Source of the DNA: Methanobacteriota archaeon
GTDB taxonomy: Archaea > Thermoplasmatota > Thermoplasmata > RBG-16-68-12
Direction: 5' to 3'
Assembly: GCA_005878515.1 (NCBI GenBank)
Contig: VBLZ01000046.1
Coordinates: 1 to 5,760, forward strand
DNA length: 5,760 bases
Part shown: piece by piece, positions 1 through 5,526 of the stretch
Numbering within the stretch: position 1 is the stretch's first letter
Layout of the letters: each line of letters starts with the position of its first letter
Program-made: the position numbers and the translations under genes
Notes under the pieces: generated by a model
What the model saw: the letters and a program-made list of their open reading frames with translations, nothing else
Told to the model about the DNA's origin: nothing
Databases searched by the model: none

Positions 1-2524
1 TCGTCGGATCGAGGGCGATGAACAGGTCCGCGTGGAGCAATACGTCGATCTGCACCGTGATATTCCGAGTCAGGTTGCCGTAATTCGACTTCCCGGTCGG
101 GAAGCCGGTGTCTTTTACGGACAGCTTGACGCCATAGCTAAGGTTCCATTCTTGCCATGCAAAGCTAATGTTGATCCCGTAGAACGTGTGGGACGAACCG
201 GTCGATCCCATCAACGGCCCAGGGATCGTCCACGTGAAGTTCAAAGCGGAATTGTTGTCGTGGTCATCCGTCGTCCTCGAGGCGTTGAGCACGATCGTCT
301 TCTGCTCGAACGGACTCGAGATTACGCCCCAGTCCTTCTCCGGGTCGAGGATGGCGAACGCCGGGACGGGACCCTTTGTGTCGTTCACGATCGCGGTGAT
401 CGTGGCGTTGACCGATTTCCAGCCTACGCTGTCTGTCACCGTCAGGTTGACTGTGAAGTTCCCTGGTTTCTGAAGGGTCCAACTCACGATCTTTCCGGTC
501 GCGTCCGTCTTTCGGTCGCCGTTGAAGTCCCATGCGTATCCGGAGTCCAGGATCACACCGTTCTTCCCGGGATACGCGAGGTCCGTCGAAGCACTCCCAT
601 CGAAGCGGACGACCGTGCCTTCATCCACTCGGAGCGTGAGGTTGTTCCAGATGCCACTCCCCGTGCGGTTCGTCTTGATGTTCGCGACGGGGATTCGGTC
701 GTCGACGAAGATCGTGATGTCCCGATACGTCACGTTCCCGCCCGCCTCCGTCACGGTCAGGTTGACCGTCGACAAGCCCGCCTGCGTGTACGTGAAGTTC
801 GTCCGGATGCCCCACCCGCGCGCGCCGCTCGGCCCGAAATTCCACGTGTAGTTCGCGTCCGCCGCGTGGCCGTTCGGATCGTACGTGTCTTCCCCGCTGA
901 ACGTCATCGACGTGTTTCCCGCCACGTACGCCTGGTAATTCGTGAAGTTCGCATTCACGACGTTGAACTTTCCGATCGGGGCGACGACCTTCGCCCTCGC
1001 CATCCCGACGAGGCTCTTCGAGACGGTCATTCGGGCTTGCGGCGTCCCGGAGGCGACGCCCGGGTCGACCGTCACGGTCGTGAATCCTGTGAACGTCATG
1101 GGCGCGTTCGACGGCACGCGCGTCGTCTGGTTCAACTCGTAATGCTTCGGGAGGATAATCGCATAGGAATAGTTCTGGTACGCCGTCGTGTTCGAGTCGG
1201 GCACCATCGTCAGCGTCACGTTGTACGTCTTCGCGCCGGTGGCGATGAGGGGCGGCGTCCCCTTGAGCGCATAGGTCGCGGTCGTGTTGATCCACACCTT
1301 GGCGTTCGGAGTGCCGAGCGTCGGACTCACACTGACGCTGAACGACGCAAGGCTCGAGTTGTACGCCCGGCCGTTCGTCGTCAGGAACGCGTCCGTCGTC
1401 ACGTAGCCCGGTCCCTTCGCCGCAAGCCATGTCGGGAAACCCGTAATTTCCCCTGGATCCAAGATTCCATTTCCGTTTCCGATGGTCGCGTCGATCTGCA
1501 ACCGAAGATCCCGCAAGTTCGCTGGCCCGAGGCCTGGGAGCGTGCTGTCGGCGTTCAGGGTCAGGTTCCGCCACACCGTGAGATTGCTCCAGTCGCTCGC
1601 ACCGTACGCGACCGTCGTGTGATAGAGCTCCTGCGGGGCCGCGTTCAGCGTGACGTCGTGGGGATTTGTCGTCGGAAGCGTGAGTGGGCTCTCCTCGTGG
1701 GTCAAGTAACCGTCGGCGTCAACGATGAGTCTGTAGGTGCCCGCGGGCGCGTGTAGGTCGAAGAAGCTTCCGCTGACGGCCGCGGGGATGAGTCGGTACG
1801 CGCTCGAATTTGGCGCGGAGGGGTCGTACAGCCACGCGACCACGCCAGAAGAAAGGAACGCCCCGGACGAGTCCTGTACGTGACCGAAGACCCTGGGGCC
1901 GGCAACGAGGTTGATCGTCGCCGTGGACTGGGTGCTGACGTCCACCGACTGATCCGTCTGGTAGTCGGGCGCGGACGCGCGCAAGAGGAACCGAGCCGCC
2001 CAGAGCGTCAGGTTCGTCAACCCGGCCGCGTTGGTCGTGTTCGTCGTGACGAGTTGGGGCCTTCCGGTCGGGTTCGAGAGATTGAAGGCCGCGACCGACG
2101 CGCCCGCGACGGGCAAGCCTCCATTCAGGACGGTGACGCCGAGGACCTTGCTGGGCGTGCCGTACCGAAACAAGCAGGCGTCGATTCGGACCGAACGGCT
2201 CCCGTCGAAGCGGACGGGGGTCGAGTTCGATGCCGGGTAGTACCCTGACGCCGTGACGGAGATGGTGTAACTGCCCGTCGGCGGCGTGAACGCGTAGACG
2301 CCGCTAAATTGGCTCGACGTGGTGGTCTGCGGCGGGTTGATCCCGTTCGCGTCGATTAGCGTCACCGTGCCGGAGACGAACGGCGTCGGTCCACCGCAGG
2401 TGCTGATGACCCCGTTGACCTGGAAGGCGCCCCGGGCGATCAGGGGGAGGAGAGCCGCGACGCCGAGCGCGAGCACGAGGAACACGGCGAGCGCGCGGAT
2501 TGCCCGGTGTCCTCTGGAATCCAT
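1..2524 (-). CDS. Large secreted/surface protein with carboxypeptidase-regulatory-like and PKD domains (partial, C-terminus off the left edge)
   Basis: Translating the minus strand from the ATG at 2524-2522 gives 841 codons with no stop to the left edge. Residues 1-32 form a signal peptide or membrane anchor: a basic start (R4, H6, R7, R10), then a hydrophobic run at about 11-30. Residues about 34-107 resemble a carboxypeptidase-regulatory-like beta-sandwich (FSGVYAFTPPTGSYTISV, then GYYP); similar Ig-like units follow at about 125-200 and 207-300. Residues 300-515 I do not recognise, apart from an acidic loop GNGNGILDPGE at 349-359. PKD-like domains lie at about 516-606, 610-715 (FDGSAST 641-647, WDFNGD 665-670, VNLTVTD 692-698) and 719-828. 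The last residues (HADLFIALDPT) may begin a CARDB-type domain. I hand-count about 32 N-X-S/T sequons but only two cysteines (C43, C117). The start is supported by GGAG eight bases upstream and by the signal peptide. Inferred role: N-glycosylated envelope or adhesion protein; the ligand is unknown. Confidence 0.88.
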   Translation of the reverse strand, partial: MDSRGHRAIRALAVFLVLALGVAALLPLIARGAFQVNGVISTCGGPTPFVSGTVTLIDANGINPPQTTTSSQFSGVYAFTPPTGSYTISVTASGYYPASNSTPVRFDGSRSVRIDACLFRYGTPSKVLGVTVLNGGLPVAGASVAAFNLSNPTGRPQLVTTNTTNAAGLTNLTLWAARFLLRASAPDYQTDQSVDVSTQSTATINLVAGPRVFGHVQDSSGAFLSSGVVAWLYDPSAPNSSAYRLIPAAVSGSFFDLHAPAGTYRLIVDADGYLTHEESPLTLPTTNPHDVTLNAAPQELYHTTVAYGASDWSNLTVWRNLTLNADSTLPGLGPANLRDLRLQIDATIGNGNGILDPGEITGFPTWLAAKGPGYVTTDAFLTTNGRAYNSSLASFSVSVSPTLGTPNAKVWINTTATYALKGTPPLIATGAKTYNVTLTMVPDSNTTAYQNYSYAIILPKHYELNQTTRVPSNAPMTFTGFTTVTVDPGVASGTPQARMTVSKSLVGMARAKVVAPIGKFNVVNANFTNYQAYVAGNTSMTFSGEDTYDPNGHAADANYTWNFGPSGARGWGIRTNFTYTQAGLSTVNLTVTEAGGNVTYRDITIFVDDRIPVANIKTNRTGSGIWNNLTLRVDEGTVVRFDGSASTDLAYPGKNGVILDSGYAWDFNGDRKTDATGKIVSWTLQKPGNFTVNLTVTDSVGWKSVNATITAIVNDTKGPVPAFAILDPEKDWGVISSPFEQKTIVLNASRTTDDHDNNSALNFTWTIPGPLMGSTGSSHTFYGINISFAWQEWNLSYGVKLSVKDTGFPTGKSNYGNLTRNITVQIDVLLHADLFIALDPT

Positions 2525-2532
2525 TCCGGTTT

Positions 2533-2536
2533 CTCC
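2533..2536 (-). promoter_or_regulatory. Shine-Dalgarno site of the surface-protein gene
   Basis: On the minus strand the sequence reads GGAGAAACCGGAATG, so a GGAG core lies eight bases before the ATG. It fixes the start just ahead of the signal peptide. No other ATG, GTG or TTG is in frame in the roughly 60 bases upstream. Confidence 0.6.
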
Positions 2537-2615
2537 TATCTCGCACTCAGTCGGTCCGTCCCCCCTTGATGTAACCCATTTGGGAGGCCGGAGAATGCGG
2601 CGAATTGAGTGACGC

Positions 2616-2622
2616 TATTTAA
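2616..2622. promoter_or_regulatory. TATA-like element TATTTAA between divergent genes
   Basis: TATTTAA (TTAAATA on the minus strand) is the most AT-rich stretch of the 181-base divergent region 2525-2705. Read leftwards it predicts a transcript start near 2593 and a leader of about 69 bases for the surface-protein gene, which has a Shine-Dalgarno site. Read rightwards it predicts a start near 2645 and a leader of about 60 bases for the permease. The core works in either direction, so I cannot assign it to one gene. A minus-strand use is favoured because that gene has a ribosome binding site. Confidence 0.45.
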
Positions 2623-2653
2623 GTGTAATGGGACACCGCGCGTCCCGGGTTCT

Positions 2654-2663
2654 TGAGGCCTCA
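2654..2663. promoter_or_regulatory. 10-bp palindrome TGAGGCCTCA, possible operator
   Basis: A perfect 10-base palindrome sits between the TATA-like element and the permease start. It is enclosed by a GCGCG (2638-2642) / CGCGC (2665-2669) inverted pair. The position would suit a regulator of the permease, or of both divergent genes. A short palindrome can occur by chance in GC-rich DNA, so this is only a candidate. Confidence 0.25.
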
Positions 2664-2672
2664 CCGCGCAAA

Positions 2673-2681
2673 GTTCCATAG
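2673..2681 (+). promoter_or_regulatory. Weak TATA-like element before the permease
   Basis: GTTCCATAG is centred about 26-29 bases before the GTG at 2706 and would give a leaderless transcript. The absence of a Shine-Dalgarno site fits this. The match to an archaeal TATA box is poor, and the stronger TATTTAA at 2616-2622 competes with it. Confidence 0.25.
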
Positions 2682-2705
2682 TGAGGCGCCCCATCCGCGG
2701 CACTT

Positions 2706-3965
2706 GTGGCCGCCGAGTACGCCCTCGTCGCCGCGACGGTCGTTTTCCTAGTCACGTACGTCCTGATTTCCTTGCGGACCGTCCGCCGCTTCCCGATCGA
2801 GCGACCCGCGGTCGCGATGCTCGGTGGGGCGCTCATGCTCGTGCTCGGGGTCCTGACTCCGACGGAAGCGCTCCTTGCGATCAACCTCGACGTGATCGTG
2901 CTCCTGGTGGGCATGATGCTGCTCGTGTCCGGACTGGAGATCTGTGGATTCTTCGATCTCGTTTCGTCGCGGATCGCGGTCCGTGCGAAAAACCAGGCCG
3001 CGTTCCTCGCGTGGCTCATGGTCGCGACGGCGGCGTTGTCAGCTCTCGTGCTGAACGACACGATCGCGTTGCTCGTGACGCCGGTCGTGATTCGAAGCAC
3101 GCGGGCGTTGCGGGTGAATCCACTTCCGTACCTCGTCGCCGTCGCGATCGCGGCAAACGTCGGGAGCGTGGCCACCGAAGTCGGCAACCCCCAGAACGCA
3201 TTCATCGCGATCCGGTCCGGGATTCCGTTCCTCACCTTCACCGCCTATCTGCTCCCCGTGACCATCGCATGCCTCGTCGCGGCAATCGGCCTCGTCTGGC
3301 TCGCGTTCCGAAAAGACCTCGCGGTTCCCCTGACGCCCATTTCCTCGGTCGAGCCCGTCCGGCTCCAGCGGACCGGCCTGGTGGTGACGCTCGGCGTGAC
3401 GGTCGGCGTCGCGGTCGCGTTCTTCGCCTCCCCGACCCCCGCATGGCTGCCCCTGGTGGCGCTCGCGGGCGGATCGTTCGTGCTGTTCTTCTTGCCGTTC
3501 TTCGCGAAGACGACCGCGAGGACTCTGATCGCGAAGGTGGACTGGAGCATCATCCTCTTCTTCGTCGGTCTGTTCATCGTCCTCGAAGGGGTACGCGTGT
3601 CCGGACTCTCCGCTGCGATCCAGGGAGGCTTCACTGCCTCCGTCGGCGGTCAGTCCGGCGGCCTCGCCTGGCTGGTCGGTCTCTCGGCGCTGCTCTCGAA
3701 CCTGATCAGCAACGTGCCCGCGGTGTTGCTCTTGGCCGAATTGCCGCATGGCTCGACCCAACTCTGGCTTGCACTGGCCGCAAGCTCGACGCTGGCGGGG
3801 AACGCGACGATCCTCGGGGCCGCGTGCAACGTCATCGTCGTGCAAGTCGCATCCCGCGACGGAGTCAGGGTGTCGATGAAGGACTTCGTGAAGGCGGGGT
3901 TGCCTGTCACCGCCGCGACGCTCGTCCTGTCGACGGTCCTGATCGCGCTTCTGGTACCCGCGTAA
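2706..3965 (+). CDS. SLC13/ArsB-type (ion transporter superfamily) anion permease, YbiR-like
   Basis: This is a 419-residue polytopic inner-membrane transporter of the ArsB/NhaD/CitM/SLC13 group, probably moving an anion coupled to an ion gradient; the substrate cannot be read from sequence. It has about ten or more hydrophobic segments, starting at residues 5-23 and 35-50, with a basic cytoplasmic loop RTVRRFP at 24-30. The two-fold pseudo-repeat of the superfamily is visible. The first half has LNDTIALLVTP (116-126) and NVGSVATEVGNPQN (151-164). The second has SNLISNVP (331-338) and STLAGNATILGAACN (361-375). These are the likely re-entrant, substrate-binding hairpins. The GNPQN form recalls the YbiR-like subgroup rather than classical arsenite pumps, which have a DPPN-type motif; that subgroup is from memory. 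The start is GTG at 2706, the first start codon after an in-frame TGA at 2682-2684. No Shine-Dalgarno site is seen. The methyltransferase gene follows closely on the same strand. Confidence 0.88.
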   Translation: MAAEYALVAATVVFLVTYVLISLRTVRRFPIERPAVAMLGGALMLVLGVLTPTEALLAINLDVIVLLVGMMLLVSGLEICGFFDLVSSRIAVRAKNQAAFLAWLMVATAALSALVLNDTIALLVTPVVIRSTRALRVNPLPYLVAVAIAANVGSVATEVGNPQNAFIAIRSGIPFLTFTAYLLPVTIACLVAAIGLVWLAFRKDLAVPLTPISSVEPVRLQRTGLVVTLGVTVGVAVAFFASPTPAWLPLVALAGGSFVLFFLPFFAKTTARTLIAKVDWSIILFFVGLFIVLEGVRVSGLSAAIQGGFTASVGGQSGGLAWLVGLSALLSNLISNVPAVLLLAELPHGSTQLWLALAASSTLAGNATILGAACNVIVVQVASRDGVRVSMKDFVKAGLPVTAATLVLSTVLIALLVPA

Positions 3966-3970
3966 CCGAC

Positions 3971-3978
3971 ACTTTATG
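3971..3978 (+). promoter_or_regulatory. TATA-like element ACTTTATG before the methyltransferase
   Basis: The element is centred near 3975, a few bases after the permease stop. A transcript start 26 bases downstream falls near 4001, next to the ATG at 4003. This suggests a leaderless message separate from, or additional to, permease read-through. The ATG at 3976 lies inside this element, which argues against using it as the start. Confidence 0.45.
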
Positions 3979-4002
3979 CCGTGTCCGGGTGGTGGCCTGC
4001 CG

Positions 4003-4665
4003 ATGGGCCAGAAGACCGATTTCGCCGCGGAGCGGCTTCGGATGGTGGAGCGACTCGTCGCCTCCCGGTACATCCAGGATCCGCGGGTGCGAGATGCGTT
4101 CCTCGCGGTGCCGCGGGAGGCGTTCGTCCGGCCCGAGGATGCGGACTCTGCCTATGACGACGTCCCGCTCCCGATTGGGCGAGGCCAGACGATTTCGGCA
4201 CCTTCGATGATAGCAATCATGCTCGAAGAGGCCCGGCTCGCAGCGGGCGATCGAGTCCTCGAGATTGGGACGGGGTCCGGCTACCACGCGGCGCTCGTCG
4301 CGCACATGCTCGGGCCCCAACAGGTCGTATCGATCGAGCGGATCTCGCGGCTCGCCGAATGGGCGCGCTCAAACCTTGCTCGCGCCGGCCTTTCCGGCGT
4401 GACCGTGGTGGTCGGAGATGGCAGTCTCGGGTACCCTGAGCGCGGTCCGTACGATGTCGTCATGGCGACGGCGGGTGCCCCTGAAATCCCGGATCCGTGG
4501 CGACTTCAGCTAACCTCCCGCGGCCGCATCGTCGCCCCAATTGGCCCGCGGAGCGGACAGGTGCTGATCGTTGCGACCCGGAAACCCGATGGAAGCCTCG
4601 ACCTCCGCGAAGGGACGCCGTGCGCCTTCGTCCCACTCGTCGGGGCGCGCGCTTGGCCGGCGTGA
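4003..4665 (+). CDS. pcm: Protein-L-isoaspartate O-methyltransferase
   Basis: This cytosolic repair enzyme transfers a methyl group from S-adenosylmethionine to L-isoaspartyl residues in aged proteins, starting their return to normal aspartate. The 220 residues match the usual family length. In order: RMVERL (13-18) and DPRVRDAFLAVPREAFV (26-42), typical of the N-terminal cap; GRGQTISAP (59-67), the substrate-side motif with the conserved serine; VLEIGTGSGY (85-94), the glycine-rich SAM loop; VVSIER (108-113), with E112 as the likely ribose ligand; VVGDGSLGYPERGPYD (136-151); GRIVAPIG after about 178; and a C-terminal FVPLVGARAW. I place the start at ATG 4003, not the in-frame ATG 3976. The latter lies within a TATA-like element and would add MPCPGGGLP, which is not typical of the family. 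It follows the permease by 37 bases, and its stop is one base from the convergent neighbour's stop. Confidence 0.93.
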   Translation: MGQKTDFAAERLRMVERLVASRYIQDPRVRDAFLAVPREAFVRPEDADSAYDDVPLPIGRGQTISAPSMIAIMLEEARLAAGDRVLEIGTGSGYHAALVAHMLGPQQVVSIERISRLAEWARSNLARAGLSGVTVVVGDGSLGYPERGPYDVVMATAGAPEIPDPWRLQLTSRGRIVAPIGPRSGQVLIVATRKPDGSLDLREGTPCAFVPLVGARAWPA

Positions 4666-4677
4666 CTCACGCGCCGG
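4657..4677. repeat. Imperfect inverted repeat at convergent stop codons
   Basis: CCGGCGTGA-C-TCACGCGCCGG spans the end of both convergent genes. The arms match except for a two-base CG insertion on the right. The central TGACTCA holds both stop codons, TGA on each strand. The element is nearly symmetric, so it could form a hairpin in either transcript. No T-tract follows on either side, so a terminator role is only possible. Confidence 0.4.
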
Positions 4678-5026
4678 ATGCGGGGTGGCCCCATGCCTCA
4701 TCGGGGAGCGACTTGTACACCGGTTCCTCAGGCGTCGCCGGCTGGTCCGCCAGGATGCGGTCCAGGTCCGCTTCGTTCAGCGACCAATAGAAGATCCGCC
4801 AGTTCCGGCCATCAAGCAGCGGTACCGTCTCCCAGAAGCTCTGGAGCAAGCCGGCGTCGTGGAGCGCGTAGAACACTTTCCGGTCATCCGGATGGATCGC
4901 GTTGTCGATGATCACGCTCCGAAAACCGAAGTAACTCATGACCGTGCGCGACTCCGCGAGCGCCTCCGCCTCGGTCCCGCCGAAGCGTTTCTGAATGGCG
5001 AGCGCCAGCTTCTGGACCGTAATCAT
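4667..5026 (-). CDS. Small conserved archaeal protein of unknown function (DUF6015-like)
   Basis: The 119 residues begin MITVQKLALAIQKRFGG, then a charged helix (TEAEALAESRTVMSYFGF, about 18-35), IIDNAIHPDDRKVFYALHDAGLL (about 39-61) and DGRNWRIFYW (about 71-80). The tail is acidic and proline-containing. There is no signal peptide, membrane segment or catalytic motif, and only soluble mixed alpha/beta character. The pattern helix, GF-x-VIDN, DRxxFYxLxDxGLL, then D-G-R-x-W-R-I-x-Y-W resembles a small Thermoplasmata-type archaeal family that I recall as DUF6015. That name is from memory and unverified. The YALHDAGLL segment followed by a basic-aromatic strand could suggest a winged-helix-like fold, but this is speculation. 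The start is strongly supported by GGAGGATCA immediately before the ATG and by a TATA box about 47 bases upstream. The gene is monocistronic and divergent from the 52-residue gene. Confidence 0.85.
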   Translation of the reverse strand: MITVQKLALAIQKRFGGTEAEALAESRTVMSYFGFRSVIIDNAIHPDDRKVFYALHDAGLLQSFWETVPLLDGRNWRIFYWSLNEADLDRILADQPATPEEPVYKSLPDEAWGHPASGA

Positions 5027-5030
5027 TGAT

Positions 5031-5035
5031 CCTCC
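5031..5035 (-). promoter_or_regulatory. Strong Shine-Dalgarno site of the 119-residue protein gene
   Basis: On the minus strand GTGGAGGATCAATG places GGAGG four bases before the ATG. GGAGG followed by ATC pairs well with the conserved archaeal 16S 3' end. It confirms the start at 5026. Confidence 0.75.
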
Positions 5036-5066
5036 ACGTCCTCAGGTAATAATTGGGCCCCCGTTG

Positions 5067-5079
5067 GACTTATAGGTTT
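5067..5079 (-). promoter_or_regulatory. TATA box of the 119-residue protein gene
   Basis: The minus strand reads AAACCTATAAGTC, a BRE-like AAACC followed by CTATAAG. Centred near 5073, it predicts a transcript start near 5047 and a leader of about 20 bases that holds the Shine-Dalgarno site. The same AAACCTAT string stands before tRNA-Ala. Confidence 0.6.
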
Positions 5080-5165
5080 GCCGGAAAGGCCGCGACCCCT
5101 CAGAATCGGACCCCTCCGCCTCCGGACGGCGTTTCGTTTATCAGGAGTGAATTTGGCAGAACACC

Positions 5166-5172
5166 CTTTAAG
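5166..5172 (+). promoter_or_regulatory. TATA-like element CTTTAAG before the 52-residue gene
   Basis: Centred near 5169, it predicts a transcript start near 5195 and a leader of about 17 bases before the ATG at 5212. A weak AAGGGG (5198-5203) lies eight bases before that ATG. A second candidate, GTTTATC at about 5136-5142, would give a longer leader. Confidence 0.4.
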
Positions 5173-5211
5173 CCGTCCCCGAGGACTCGATGTCCGCAAG
5201 GGGCATTCCCC

Positions 5212-5370
5212 ATGAAGAGGAAGTCCGGCAAGCCGATCGTCGACCTGGAGAAGAAACCGTCCGTCGTCCACTTCAACGTCGGATCGGGCTACCTCACCTA
5301 CCTCGAGCAAGACGCTCCCGAGTCCGCGCCGCGCGTCAAGAGCGTCGTGATCGCGCGAGAAACCGCCTAG
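5212..5370 (+). CDS. Hypothetical 52-residue basic protein
   Basis: I do not recognise this protein. The 52 residues begin MKRKSGKPIVDLEKKPSVV, continue HFNVGSGYLTYLEQD, and end RVKSVVIARETA. It has a lysine/arginine-rich N-terminus, no cysteine, no signal peptide and no membrane segment. The centre (VVHFNVGSGYLTYLE) and the segment RVKSVVIA look like beta strands, which may suit a small beta-rich fold. The start is chosen at ATG 5212 because the frame upstream to 5053 has proline-rich sequence of low coding quality, and a TATA-like element plus weak AAGGGG fit this ATG. Codon third positions are strongly G or C (for example GTC GTC CAC TTC AAC GTC), as in the recognised genes here, which supports real coding. 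It stands alone between a divergent promoter region and tRNA-Ala. Confidence 0.6.
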   Translation: MKRKSGKPIVDLEKKPSVVHFNVGSGYLTYLEQDAPESAPRVKSVVIARETA

Positions 5371-5389
5371 GTCCGAAGTCGAGCGGCCC

Positions 5390-5408
5390 GTCGCGGTCGT
5401 TCCGCGAC
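5390..5408. terminator. GC-rich hairpin between the 52-residue gene and tRNA-Ala
   Basis: GTCGCGG (5390-5396), loop TCGTT, CCGCGAC (5402-5408): a perfect seven-base-pair stem with a five-base loop. It lies 20 bases after the small gene's stop and 20 bases beyond the tRNA 3' end, so it could affect the end of either convergent transcript. There is no T-tract. It may be a pause site, a bidirectional terminator or a processing barrier. Confidence 0.35.
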
Positions 5409-5427
5409 CCCGCTGGCGTGGATGGAG

Positions 5428-5499
5428 TGGACCGAGTGGGATTTGAACCCACGGCTTCCGCCTTGCGAAGGCGGCGATCTTCCGCTGATCTATCGGCCC
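5428..5499 (-). tRNA. tRNA-Ala (anticodon CGC)
   Basis: The 72-nt cloverleaf is complete. The acceptor is GGGCCGA paired with TCGGTCC; U8-A9 follow. The D arm is GATC-AGCGGAA-GATC and the anticodon stem CCGCC/GGCGG. The loop TTCGCAA gives anticodon CGC, reading GCG alanine codons. The variable loop has five bases, and the T arm is GTGGG-TTCAAAT-CCCAC. The third acceptor pair is G3:U70, the main identity element for alanyl-tRNA synthetase, and the discriminator is A73. Both independently confirm alanine. CCA is not encoded (A73 is followed by CTC) and must be added by the CCA-adding enzyme. There is no intron. The gene is convergent with the 52-residue gene and divergent from cysS. Confidence 0.97.
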
Positions 5500-5526
5500 A
5501 GCAGACGATGACAAATCCCGGCGCAC

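Noticed and set aside
32..1756. Plus-strand open frame of 574 codons opposite the surface-protein gene
   Set aside because: It is a shadow of the minus-strand gene. Its product is extremely arginine/valine-rich with no domain, while the opposite strand gives a signal peptide and PKD motifs over the whole stretch.
2628..2681. 17-codon plus-strand ORF (MGHRASRVLEASPRKVP) before the permease
   Set aside because: Its ATG is only a few bases after the TATA-like element, so it would precede the predicted transcript start. It has no ribosome binding site.
2706..3965. Classical arsenite efflux pump ArsB
   Set aside because: The fold family fits, but the signature is GNPQN rather than the DPPN-type motif, and no ArsR, ArsC or ArsA gene is nearby. 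The substrate is left unassigned.
3039..4073. Minus-strand 344-codon frame opposite the permease
   Set aside because: It is full of charged residues (R, D, E, H, Q) with no domain and lies antisense to a clear membrane-protein gene. This is a codon-bias artefact.
2681..4210. Plus-strand 509-codon frame over the permease and pcm
   Set aside because: The product is an arginine/proline-rich low-complexity string typical of an out-of-frame reading of GC-rich DNA. Recognised transporter and methyltransferase motifs are in other frames.
5147..5215. 22-codon ORF from GTG 5147 whose stop overlaps the 52-residue gene's ATG (ATGA)
   Set aside because: The overlap suggests translational coupling, and CAGGAG lies nearby, but the ORF includes the TATA-like CTTTAAG and would start before the predicted transcript start. 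The peptide has no coding signal.
5023..5526. Minus-strand 167-codon frame from the tRNA to the 119-residue gene
   Set aside because: It begins upstream of and reads through the tRNA, then runs antisense to the 52-residue gene; the product is low-complexity with no motif.
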